From NCBI GenBank assembly GCA_002391195.1, contig DGRZ01000044.1:1-37906 (forward strand): a DNA stretch of 37,906 nucleotides. The letters are read 5' to 3'. The stretch is from Fibrobacter sp. UBA4375 (GTDB lineage: Bacteria > Fibrobacterota > Fibrobacteria > Fibrobacterales > Fibrobacteraceae). Position numbers and translations under genes: made by a program. Each line of letters begins with the position of its first letter. The first letter of the stretch is position 1. Positions 31,441 to 37,906 of the stretch are shown in pieces. A model generated the notes under the pieces. The model searched no databases. It was not told where the DNA came from and saw only the letters and a program-made list of their open reading frames with translations.

Positions 31441-33307
31441 AAGTGCCATATTCCTTTACACAGCGAATGTGCGCATATCCGGAAGAACAAACTCCTGCCC
31501 AATCATTGGATTCGCTTGAAGAACAAACCCATACAGAACCAGACACAACGTCTTGATACTGTGGAGAAATTTCCATCGCTGGGGCTTGTTTATAGTTTTT
31601 ACTAGAAGCAACAATATTAAAGTATTCCAAAAGATAAAGGTTATGTTCGGTTGCCTCTTTTTCATAAAGATTCAAGCCATAATAACTACTGTCCTGATTA
31701 GCGAACAACTCATGGATCTGACCGTTTTTCCTCAGGGTCTCGCTTAGGCTCTTCCATGTCTCTTCTGTAGGGATTGTAAAGCCAGCAGGACACGATGTAG
31801 AACCCTTGGCCAAAGGCGAATAGACGTATTTCCCGTCATACACGTTCTCGGTCATCCAAAGAACGCTATCTACGGCCACAAGAGCAGTATCTCCACTTAG
31901 TGTCGCTTTCCAGAGCATATATTTTTCATCGCAAGTAAAGGTAAAACCGTCAAATTTTCCCGTTGCACCAGCCTTCTGGCAAATGCCCAGATTTTCTTCA
32001 ACGATGTTCAGACGACGCCAGTACTTGTCTATGCATACAAAACCGCCAACCTTCGTCTTTTCCACTGTCCCCCTTTTCGATTCCGTACATTCAGGGAGAC
32101 TATTTTTGATAACCTCCTCTTCAGAGGCGTGCAGCCATTCGAATTTGCTGTAAAATTTCTTACAAATGTAAGCGGTATCGTTAAATGTCTCGACTTTGTA
32201 TTGGATTTTTTCGTTACATTCCTCCAATACATCTTCTGCAGTGGGGATTCTCCATGAATACAATGATCCTCCTATTTCGTGACACACGTATTCGGTTCCC
32301 TGAAATTTCTTGAATTCTTTGGCATTTTCTTGGGAGCATTTGCCCAGTGCCTCTCCTTTAGTAGAGACATTCCAGGAACCCGTAGAAACTCCAAAACTTA
32401 CACTTACCTTGCAAGTATAGGCGGTGTCGTTAAATGTCCGCACTGAATCTATTAGCGCCGAATCACATGTGCCCAGTTCATAATTCAGAATTTCCTTATG
32501 AGTTGAAGATACCCACAGGGAATCTTTGCATGTCATGTAATCGCCGTTCTTGCCGACCACGTTGCCTTCGGCCGTGGAATCACATTTCCCCAAAATTTCA
32601 AAAAGGGTGTTCTCGTCGCTGACACACCGCACATAAAGTCTTGCCCGGGATGCATAAAATTCCGCGAAAGTGTAATCTACATCGTCATTGTCGAAACGGA
32701 CTCCCGTAGCGTATCCGTCTTTATCCTTTTTACCATACATCCAGAATGCAGAGTGTTCGCCTTCCCCTCTATAACCACCGTTCTTGATACCCGTAGCCTC
32801 TACAGAAAAACCGATAACATCTCCACCATTACCGTCTATGTCGTCATCTGGCAACCAGCCACTTTTGGACTTGAGTGCCCACGCCGAAGAATCGCCATAG
32901 ACATTTTCCATTGTCTGGAATAAATTCCTCCATTCGGCAGCCGTAGGAAGATGAAATCCTGCAGGGCAAATTGAAAGAGCCTTATCAAAACTATACAAGA
33001 CTCCATAATCCTTTGACGCACCCGCTTCTTTCGAGGTTTCCATGCCGGACTTTCCCTCTTCGATATACCGTAAATTTTCGGTCATCCAAGTGATGCCGTC
33101 AATGGAAACAGTGGAATAAGACGCACCGTCCCGCGAGTCCTTGAAAGAACCCGACTTGATTTCAATAGAGACGACATCGCCCTCTTCGTTTACAAAAGAC
33201 AAATTGCCGGGAGAGGTGCTGGAGTCGTCCCCGCAACCGATAAACGCAGCACCAAGCACCCCAGCAAGGGCACAGACCACAAAACTTTTGGCAAATGAAT
33301 TCTTCAT
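31424..33307 (-). CDS. Large lipoprotein with two Fib_succ_major-type domains (first of four)
   Basis: This 627-residue lipoprotein has a lipobox (signal MKNSFAKSFVVCALAGVLGAAFIGC) and a first Fib_succ_major-like domain right after it (DSRDGASYSTVSIDGITWMTENLRY...CPAGFHLPTAAEWRNLF...LYVRCVSDE). A central run of short Cys-bearing repeats follows (LGKCD...YTCKVSVS, LEECN...YICKKFY, LGICQ...FTCDEKY). A second domain copy (VDSVLWMTENVYDGKYVYSPL...CPAGFTIPTEETWKSL...AHIRCVKEYG) ends the protein. The central repeats may be carbohydrate- or protein-binding. There is no Shine-Dalgarno site before ATG 33307, and an in-frame upstream ATG at 33370 exists inside the conserved leader. It leads the four-gene operon behind palindrome B. 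Confidence 0.82.
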   Translation of the reverse strand: MKNSFAKSFVVCALAGVLGAAFIGCGDDSSTSPGNLSFVNEEGDVVSIEIKSGSFKDSRDGASYSTVSIDGITWMTENLRYIEEGKSGMETSKEAGASKDYGVLYSFDKALSICPAGFHLPTAAEWRNLFQTMENVYGDSSAWALKSKSGWLPDDDIDGNGGDVIGFSVEATGIKNGGYRGEGEHSAFWMYGKKDKDGYATGVRFDNDDVDYTFAEFYASRARLYVRCVSDENTLFEILGKCDSTAEGNVVGKNGDYMTCKDSLWVSSTHKEILNYELGTCDSALIDSVRTFNDTAYTCKVSVSFGVSTGSWNVSTKGEALGKCSQENAKEFKKFQGTEYVCHEIGGSLYSWRIPTAEDVLEECNEKIQYKVETFNDTAYICKKFYSKFEWLHASEEEVIKNSLPECTESKRGTVEKTKVGGFVCIDKYWRRLNIVEENLGICQKAGATGKFDGFTFTCDEKYMLWKATLSGDTALVAVDSVLWMTENVYDGKYVYSPLAKGSTSCPAGFTIPTEETWKSLSETLRKNGQIHELFANQDSSYYGLNLYEKEATEHNLYLLEYFNIVASSKNYKQAPAMEISPQYQDVVSGSVWVCSSSESNDWAGVCSSGYAHIRCVKEYGTSEESK

Positions 33308-33325
33308 AAAAAACCGTCGTAATGA

Positions 33326-33450
33326 TTTACCCCTAAAAAATAACAAGGTGGCATGCAATATTCCACCCATAAACGCACCGAAAAAAACATTTTTCGTCGT
33401 ATTTTTACCGAAAATTTTCTATATGACTCACTGCGAGACATATAGGAAAA
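33326..33450 (-). promoter_or_regulatory. Conserved promoter/leader block B with 27-bp palindrome
   Basis: This block upstream of the four-gene lipoprotein operon is nearly the same as 36143-36269. Shared parts include CCCTAAAAAATAACAAGG, GGCATGCAA, CCACCCATAAACGCACCG, AAAATTTTC and the palindrome (33419-33445, centre ACTGC). On the minus strand the leader contains GGTGG-N11-CCACC followed by TTGTTATTTTTT, which could form an attenuator-like hairpin. Confidence 0.7.
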
Positions 33451-33550
33451 AGGTAACGTTGAAAAAACACTGCGAGCCTTCACAAAATTCATTTTTCTTC
33501 CATTTTGTCATTTTGTGACACTTCAAAAAGTTATTTTTACTCTAGCACAG

Positions 33551-33587
33551 TCAAAAAGGCTTTATTTGCCCCGAATAAACCTTTTGA
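33551..33587. other. Imperfect hairpin upstream of the GNAT module
   Basis: TCAAAAAGG-C-TTTATT pairs with AATAAA-CCTTTTGA across a TGCCCCG loop (one bulged base and one unpaired A). It may insulate the divergent units. The remaining bases from 33451 to 33602 are AT-rich with no recognised element. Confidence 0.4.
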
Positions 33588-33602
33588 CGCAGGTTTCACC
33601 AC

Positions 33603-33631
33603 TTGCACCAGCACGAGGAAAAATGTATATT
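33603..33631 (+). promoter_or_regulatory. Promoter of the small-protein/GNAT pair
   Basis: TTGCAC (33603-33608) and TATATT (33626-33631) are separated by 17 nt. The first start codon follows 32 nt after the -10, with GGGAGG 5 nt before it. Confidence 0.65.
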
Positions 33632-33663
33632 GATTATAGTTCAATTCAACAAGGGAGGTCGTC

Positions 33664-33831
33664 ATGGCACTAGCAATAGCATCAGTACCGATACTGACCG
33701 GCGAAGCGTCGGACAGGTTTGACCTCATGATGGAAGAAAGCGAAAAGCGTCGCGGTTCCATTGATTTTTCCAAGCAAATTGAACAGGCTAGAGACATTCT
33801 CTCCAAGGCCGACTTTAGAGAATTTAAGTAA
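33664..33831 (+). CDS. Small protein upstream of GNAT gene, possible antitoxin
   Basis: This 55-residue gene begins MALAIASVPILTGEASDRFD and ends ARDILSKADFREFK. A strong ribosome site (GGGAGG, 5 nt before the ATG) and a consensus-like promoter support it. Its stop overlaps the GNAT start by 1 nt (TAATG), the arrangement typical of toxin-antitoxin pairs with the antitoxin first. It is not a recognisable ribbon-helix-helix (DUF1778) antitoxin; the C-terminal half is charged and helical (SEKRRGSIDFSKQIEQARD). The antitoxin role is inferred only from position and size. Confidence 0.75.
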   Translation: MALAIASVPILTGEASDRFDLMMEESEKRRGSIDFSKQIEQARDILSKADFREFK

Positions 33832-34439
33832 TGAATTTTCTCCAACAGAATTGCCGCTTTGGGTTCTACACTCAAGGCAAGGCCGCCCTATGCAAATCAT
33901 TCAAGTGCGGGGACAAGGACTTGGACGATTTCTTTACCGAAGATGCATTTTTGCAAAGCGAACAACTCCTTTGCAAGAATTATTGTTTTTCCCTTGTTGA
34001 TGACCCGACACAACTGGTGGCGGTTTTCACTCTTTCCAATGACAGCATCAAGAAAATTCCGGGTTCCCGTAAGAAGAAAGTCGAGAAGAACATCCCCCGC
34101 GAAAAGATATACAGCAGTTATCCGGCAGTCATGATCGGTCGTCTCGGAATTAGCCAAAATTTTCAAAGCAAGCATTTGGGAAGCGACGTCCTGAGTTTTA
34201 TAAAAGCATGGTTCGTCGACCCGCTCAACAAGACCGGTTGCCGATTCCTGCTGGTAGATTCCTACAACAAGGAACGAAACCTAAGGTTTTATCAAAACAA
34301 CGAATTCAAATTCCTGTTCAGCACCGAAGAACAGGAAAGGGAATTTCGCGGTCTTGGTCCTGACAGGCCATTGAACAGCCGTCTGATGTATTTCGATCTG
34401 ATTGAATTGAAAAAGAAACAGACAGGCAAAGCAGAATAA
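33831..34439 (+). CDS. GNAT-family acetyltransferase, possible toxin
   Basis: This 202-residue protein has the GNAT core: CGDKDLDDFFTEDA near 26-39 (as in TacT-like toxins), VAVFTLSND for strand 4, MIGRLGISQNFQSKHLGSDVL (101-121) at the acetyl-CoA site, and LRFYQNNEFKFL near the end with the usual Tyr. The acetyl-CoA loop is Q-S-K-H-L-G rather than Q/R-x-x-G-x-G/A, a possible weakening. It is translationally coupled to the 55-residue gene. By analogy with TacAT it could acetylate aminoacyl-tRNA, but an ordinary small-molecule acetyltransferase cannot be excluded. It converges with the lipoprotein gene 36 nt away. Confidence 0.82.
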   Translation: MNFLQQNCRFGFYTQGKAALCKSFKCGDKDLDDFFTEDAFLQSEQLLCKNYCFSLVDDPTQLVAVFTLSNDSIKKIPGSRKKKVEKNIPREKIYSSYPAVMIGRLGISQNFQSKHLGSDVLSFIKAWFVDPLNKTGCRFLLVDSYNKERNLRFYQNNEFKFLFSTEEQEREFRGLGPDRPLNSRLMYFDLIELKKKQTGKAE

Positions 34440-34475
34440 ACATTCGCGTTAGGGAAAGCCTAGGTGGCAACACCC

Positions 34476-36122
34476 CTACTCGGAGTCCTTGATGCAACGG
34501 ACGGAGTAGGCGACATCCGTGAAAAGCCTTTCCTTGCCCATTCCATCGGATCCATAAGACAAATACTCAGGATGGGTAAAACTCAAACCGTCAGTTGAAC
34601 CCGCGGTAGTATGGAAATAAGCGAGACCTCCGGCACTGCTGAATTCGCCGGAGCTGGTCCTGTAACCAGCAGGAATCCCTGAAAAACCGAAGGTGTCGGT
34701 GCCGATATATTTATTACCACGATATTCCCATCCCATCTGCGACTTGAGAGCCTTGCCTGCCGTTTTTTCGCCCGCTGCAATATACAAGATATAGAATTCA
34801 TCATCATCACCTACACCTGCATATCTAGGCAAGTGCCAGCCTGAAGGACAAATGCCCCGCACTTTTTTAGTAGGCACGCCATCATCACAATTCACACCAT
34901 TGCCATTATCACAGAGTGCAACGTAATCTATTGCCGCCGCCCAGGTGTAAAGGCGGCCCGCCACGTCGCAGTTCTCGGTTTTATTGTCGTAGCACCAACT
35001 GCGTTCCAACAGACTCGGTGTCTTGACGCTGTCAGCGTAGTTCAGGTTCTCCGCCATCCATATCTGGTCACCTATCTGCACCGTCCTGTAAACCTTGCCG
35101 TCGCGTTCATCGGTCATGGAGCCGTAAGTAATATTCGGATTAAAGTGGGCTTCCTTTGGCACATCCCAGTTCCAACTCATTAGAGAGACCCAACCATTTG
35201 CCGTGCAATAATACTTGTTAGTTTCGGTCACAACGCCATTTGTTCTCGTCCCCACTTCTGCGTTGGTGCACGTTTTGCCATAAGTATCCATGTCAATTTC
35301 CTTGGCCTTTTCCCACGAACCATTTTTACAGACAACATAAGACGAAGAATCCTTCTTTCCAATAAATCCTTCCCTACTCGCATTGCATTCTGGCAACGCC
35401 TTTACCGTGTCCTTCACGCAACTCTTTATTTTGTTGTCGTTCCCGCCGCCGTTCTTGCAGGTGGACTTTGCTGCGTTGAATGCCATTTCCACGCCCGCTT
35501 CGGATTCCATATTATACATAGAATAGGTCTTAGAATCAGTCGAGCCGTCGGCACTCTTGATGGTCACGATAAGGTCCTTGCCGTCCACCGTGTAGGTGTA
35601 TTCCGCGTCGTCGCCGAAGCTGTCCTTGCGGACAAAGTGCCATGTGCTTACATCGGTCTTGACCATGGCGTCGCATGCGCCCACTTCGGTGCAGGTCTCG
35701 TTCACGGTGATTTCGGGTTCAAGGATTTCGGTCGGCCGCGAACTGCTGGACTTTGCGGAACTGCTTGATGTCGTAGCGTCGCTCGACGAGCCGTCCTTGT
35801 CGGTAGCCCTGGAGTCGCTGGAGCCGTCGGTGTCCTTGCTGGCCGACGACTTTGTAGAACTCGGCTTTGTCTGGTCGTAGGACTTGAACCACTTCTCGCC
35901 GTCGCATTCGTAGTTCTCTTCGAGTTCGGTCACGTAGACCTTCTCGCCGATGACATCCATGCTGCACTCGTAGGTTTCAAGCTCCGCCATATCGCCCACT
36001 TCGGCAGGAAGCCCCGTCCCCTTCGGCGAAGACGACCCGTCGTCACCGCAGGCTGTAAACGCAACACCGAGCACCCCCGCAAGGGCGCAGACCGTAAACT
36101 TTCTAGAGAATGTATTTTTCAT
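34476..36122 (-). CDS. Fib_succ_major lipoprotein facing the TIGR02147 gene
   Basis: This 548-residue lipoprotein has the family signal peptide (MKNTFSRKFTVCALAGVLGVAFTAC) and a Cys module (LETYECSMDVIGEKVYVTELEENYEC). A Ser/Asp-rich linker follows (about 85-130), then a unique domain (about 135-260: CTEVGACDAMVKTDVSTWHFVRKDSFGDDAEYTYTVDGKDL) and two short Cys repeats. The Fib_succ_major domain ends it (DERDGKVYRTVQIGDQIWMAENLNYAD...CPSGWHLP...YSVRCIKDSE). The unique domain is not recognised. AGAGG lies before the ATG. It has its own copy of the conserved promoter/leader (block C) and is divergent from the TIGR02147 gene. Confidence 0.87.
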   Translation of the reverse strand: MKNTFSRKFTVCALAGVLGVAFTACGDDGSSSPKGTGLPAEVGDMAELETYECSMDVIGEKVYVTELEENYECDGEKWFKSYDQTKPSSTKSSASKDTDGSSDSRATDKDGSSSDATTSSSSAKSSSSRPTEILEPEITVNETCTEVGACDAMVKTDVSTWHFVRKDSFGDDAEYTYTVDGKDLIVTIKSADGSTDSKTYSMYNMESEAGVEMAFNAAKSTCKNGGGNDNKIKSCVKDTVKALPECNASREGFIGKKDSSSYVVCKNGSWEKAKEIDMDTYGKTCTNAEVGTRTNGVVTETNKYYCTANGWVSLMSWNWDVPKEAHFNPNITYGSMTDERDGKVYRTVQIGDQIWMAENLNYADSVKTPSLLERSWCYDNKTENCDVAGRLYTWAAAIDYVALCDNGNGVNCDDGVPTKKVRGICPSGWHLPRYAGVGDDDEFYILYIAAGEKTAGKALKSQMGWEYRGNKYIGTDTFGFSGIPAGYRTSSGEFSSAGGLAYFHTTAGSTDGLSFTHPEYLSYGSDGMGKERLFTDVAYSVRCIKDSE

Positions 36123-36142
36123 TGGGAAACCTCTTGAAAATC

Positions 36143-36269
36143 TTTACCCCCTAAAAAATAACAAGGCGGCATGCAAAATTCCACCCATAAACGCACCGAA
36201 AAAGAAGTTTTTTCGACAACTTTTTATCGAAAATTTTCTATATGACTCACTGTGAGACATATAGAAAAA
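36143..36269 (-). promoter_or_regulatory. Conserved promoter/leader block C with 27-bp palindrome
   Basis: This is the second copy of the block seen at 33326-33450, with palindrome CTATATGACTC-ACTGT-GAGACATATAG at 36238-36264. The leader hairpin GGTGG-N11-CCGCC keeps pairing through a G-U change relative to copy B. It also contains a 14-codon open frame (36144-36188, minus strand, MGGILHAALLFFRG) that in copy B lacks the stop because of a one-base difference in a C-run. It lies between a Fib_succ_major lipoprotein and the TIGR02147-type gene and may serve both. Confidence 0.7.
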
Positions 36270-36369
36270 ATTTCTGTGTCCGCACGACGAAATCTTCATT
36301 TTTACCGTTTTTTTCCCTTTCAAAAAATTTGAAAAAAACTGCCCAATTAGGTAAATTTGAAGAAGCCCT

Positions 36370-37188
36370 ATGAAACCAATATCCGACTACAAAGATTATC
36401 GCCTTTATATCAGGGACTTCTACGAAGAGCGCAAGATGATGACCGGCCTGTCCTGGCGCGGCTTCAACAAGATGGCCGGATACGCCAGCACAAAGTTCTT
36501 GAAACTCGTTTGCGACGGGAAGTCGAAATTGAGCAGCGTCGGAGCCGCCCGCGTGTCAAGTGCCATGGGTCTTTCCAAGATCCAGACGTCCTATTTTTTG
36601 GCAATGGTCACCTACGGCAACACTCCCGTAGAAAAGAAAAAGCAGGAAGCCCTTGAACTCATGGAATCCATAGCGAAGGACAACAAGGTCAGGATTGTAG
36701 AGGGCGACGCCTACGATTACTTCAAGAACTGGTGGAACCCCATCCTGAGGGAACTTGCGCCCAGGGTTGCCGTCGCTACGCCGTCAAAGTTGGCTCAATT
36801 ATTCTACGAGAACGTAACTCCCGAGAACGTGAGGAACTCCCTTACCTTCATGGTGCAGGCGGGGTTCCTGAAAGAGTACCGGAACCGGTACGTGCAATCC
36901 GACAAGGCGATTCTGGGTTCTTCCGAAAAGATTCCAAAGGCAATCCGCAACATGCACAAGCAAATGGCGAAGTTCGCGGAGAAGGCCATCGAGAATTTCC
37001 CGGTATCCGACCGCAACTTTTCGGGAATGACGGTTGCCGTAAACCGGGAGGCATACGAGCGGATTGTAAAGGAACTCGACATCTGCCGCAAGAAGATTGC
37101 CGAGATTGTTTCTGCCGCAGAAGATTACGACCGGATTTACAGGGTGAACTTGCAGTTGTTCCCGCTGACGAAAGAGATTGAAAAATGA
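36370..37188 (+). CDS. TIGR02147/DUF4423-type protein, probable DNA-binding regulator
   Basis: This 272-residue soluble protein matches the second large Fibrobacter paralogous family: MKPISDYKDYRLYIRDFYEERK at the N-terminus, then a helix-turn-helix-like segment (LSWRGFNKMAGYASTKFLKLVCDGKSKLS, about 27-55), AMGLSKIQTSYFLAMVTYG and a C-terminal helical domain (DRNFSGMTVAVNREAYERIVKEL). The N-terminal segment resembles XRE-type HTH sequences, so a transcription factor role is plausible. It is divergent from a Fib_succ_major lipoprotein with palindrome C between, and overlaps the next lipoprotein gene by 4 nt (ATGA). No strong Shine-Dalgarno site is seen. Confidence 0.85.
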   Translation: MKPISDYKDYRLYIRDFYEERKMMTGLSWRGFNKMAGYASTKFLKLVCDGKSKLSSVGAARVSSAMGLSKIQTSYFLAMVTYGNTPVEKKKQEALELMESIAKDNKVRIVEGDAYDYFKNWWNPILRELAPRVAVATPSKLAQLFYENVTPENVRNSLTFMVQAGFLKEYRNRYVQSDKAILGSSEKIPKAIRNMHKQMAKFAEKAIENFPVSDRNFSGMTVAVNREAYERIVKELDICRKKIAEIVSAAEDYDRIYRVNLQLFPLTKEIEK

Positions 37189-37313
37189 AATGGTTTCCGA
37201 AAATCCTATCCATCACGTGTCTTGCGTTCCTGTTCTACACCGCTTGCAGCGATTCAGACAAGAAAATCGCCAACGGCTATACCGAAGAGCAGAACACCAC
37301 GAACCTGGATTGA
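37185..37313 (+). pseudogene. Lipoprotein gene truncated by IS insertion
   Basis: Only 42 residues remain. They form a lipoprotein signal peptide with lipobox FYTAC (MKWFPKILSITCLAFLFYTAC) and the start of the mature chain (SDSDKKIANGYTEEQNTTNL). The reading frame ends at TGA 37311-37313, which is the first triplet of the IS3-type terminal repeat, so the stop is supplied by the element. The ATG overlaps the TIGR02147 stop, showing that regulator and lipoprotein formed one unit before the insertion. The missing part, if kept, lies beyond the right edge of the window. Confidence 0.8.
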
Positions 37314-37906
37314 ACTGAACCCCAAAAGTTGGACAGTTTAAAGTTAGGATAAAACAGTGTTATGAGTCCGGTATTGTACCGGGCTCATTCCTTTTAGGCG
37401 CAGTTTTATCCGGTCGTTGTTGTAGTATTCGATATATTTCCTTAGTTCCCGCTTGAAGTGATCCATATCATTGAAGGTGTTCGGATAGAGTAACTCGGAT
37501 TTCATTATACCGAAGAAGTTCTCCATCATGGCGTTGTCCAGGCAGTTTCCCTTGCGGCTCATGCTCTGGACTATATCGTGATCCCTAAGGGACCTTTGGT
37601 AGGAGTAGTGCTGGTATTGCCAACCCTGATCCGAGTGCAACATCAGCCCCGCTTTGACCTCCCTTGCGGCGTAGGCACGATCCAGCATCTCCATGACCAT
37701 CTTTAGATCGGGGTGGTCGGAGACTGCGTAGCTGACTATCTCGCCGTTGTACATGTCCAGTATCGGAGACAGGTAGCACTTGTCCGCACCGATGTTTATC
37801 TGCGTCACGTCTGTTGTCCATTTCTGGTTCGGACCCGTCGTGCCGAAGTCCCTGTTCAGGATGTTGGGGGCTGTTTTGCCGACTTCGCCCTTGTACGAGC
37901 GGTACT
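37311..37906 (-). mobile_element. IS3-family insertion sequence (right part, runs off the edge)
   Basis: The end at 37311 reads TGAACTGAACCCCAAAAGTT, matching the terminal inverted repeat style of IS3-family (IS150/IS3-group) elements. The transposase is on the minus strand, so this is the element's 3' end. The other end, orfA and any target duplication are outside the window. Confidence 0.88.
37344..37906 (-). CDS. IS3-family transposase OrfB (partial, integrase core)
   Basis: The frame is open to the window edge, so the N-terminus is missing. The DDE integrase core is visible: Asp in KWTTDVTQINIG, Asp in LHSDQGWQYQH and Glu in NAMMENFFGIMKSE, spaced as in IS3 transposases. The C-terminus (YIEYYNNDRIKLRLKGMSPVQYR) is the family's usual ending. 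A possible internal start (GTG at 37808) is ignored because homology clearly continues upstream (NRDFGTTGPNQKW). Confidence 0.93.
   Translation of the reverse strand, partial: YRSYKGEVGKTAPNILNRDFGTTGPNQKWTTDVTQINIGADKCYLSPILDMYNGEIVSYAVSDHPDLKMVMEMLDRAYAAREVKAGLMLHSDQGWQYQHYSYQRSLRDHDIVQSMSRKGNCLDNAMMENFFGIMKSELLYPNTFNDMDHFKRELRKYIEYYNNDRIKLRLKGMSPVQYRTHNTVLS

Noticed and set aside
33537..33875. 112-codon minus-strand frame over the GNAT module
   Set aside because: It runs antisense to the 55-residue gene and its promoter, which have a strong ribosome site and coupling to the GNAT gene.

Overview
The window looks like a chromosomal piece of a Fibrobacter species, a gut or rumen fibre degrader. 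Three things point there. Five lipoproteins carry the Fibrobacter succinogenes major paralogous domain (TIGR02145 type), next to a TIGR02147-type paralogue. Secreted polysaccharidases end in type IX secretion (T9SS)-like sorting tails. Many genes have a TATATT -10 box close to the start codon. This assignment comes from recognising families by eye; no search was run. Layout, left to right: (1) 150-5980, minus strand: a compact pectin operon with a family 11 rhamnogalacturonan lyase followed by two SGNH rhamnogalacturonan acetylesterases, genes 2-3 nt apart. (2) 6258-10979, plus: a YihY/BrkB membrane protein, a short UvrA-like ABC ATPase and a THUMP-like SAM methyltransferase. (3) 11077-14838: thiH and thiE (thiamine), separated by two minus-strand prepilin-like genes, one decayed by a nonsense codon plus a frameshift. 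(4) 14951-17465: a hypothetical protein, tRNA-Lys(UUU) with promoter and terminator, a PorV/PorQ-like outer membrane protein and a possible glycosyltransferase-like protein. (5) 17477-23687: a tandem hairpin array, then a ketosynthase, ketoreductase, MMPL exporter, LolA-like carrier and a divergent lysophospholipid acyltransferase. Together these resemble part of an aryl-polyene/flexirubin-type locus. (6) 23684-25452: ruvA and mqnE (futalosine menaquinone pathway). (7) 25522-37313: accessory region with lipoproteins, an AAA/DUF4143 ATPase, a four-gene operon of mosaic Fib_succ_major lipoproteins, a GNAT/small-protein pair, another Fib_succ_major lipoprotein, and a divergent TIGR02147 regulator-like gene whose downstream lipoprotein gene is cut by an IS3-family element running off the right edge.

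Two repeated signals run through the window. The first is a family of small palindromes with constant flanks (GAT...ATGAC) but differing, self-complementary stems. At least a dozen copies are seen, including a five-unit tandem array, copies translated inside the uvrA-like and methyltransferase genes, and one at the thiH start. The second is a 27-bp near-palindrome, CTATATGACTC-N5-GAGACATATAG, present three times upstream of lipoprotein genes. Two copies are embedded in a roughly 125-bp conserved promoter/leader block upstream of Fib_succ_major lipoproteins, and one of these faces the TIGR02147 gene. This suggests a lineage-specific surface-lipoprotein regulon.

Limits: there were no database searches, so families are named from motifs, and gene starts were chosen from Shine-Dalgarno sites, signal peptides and neighbour spacing.
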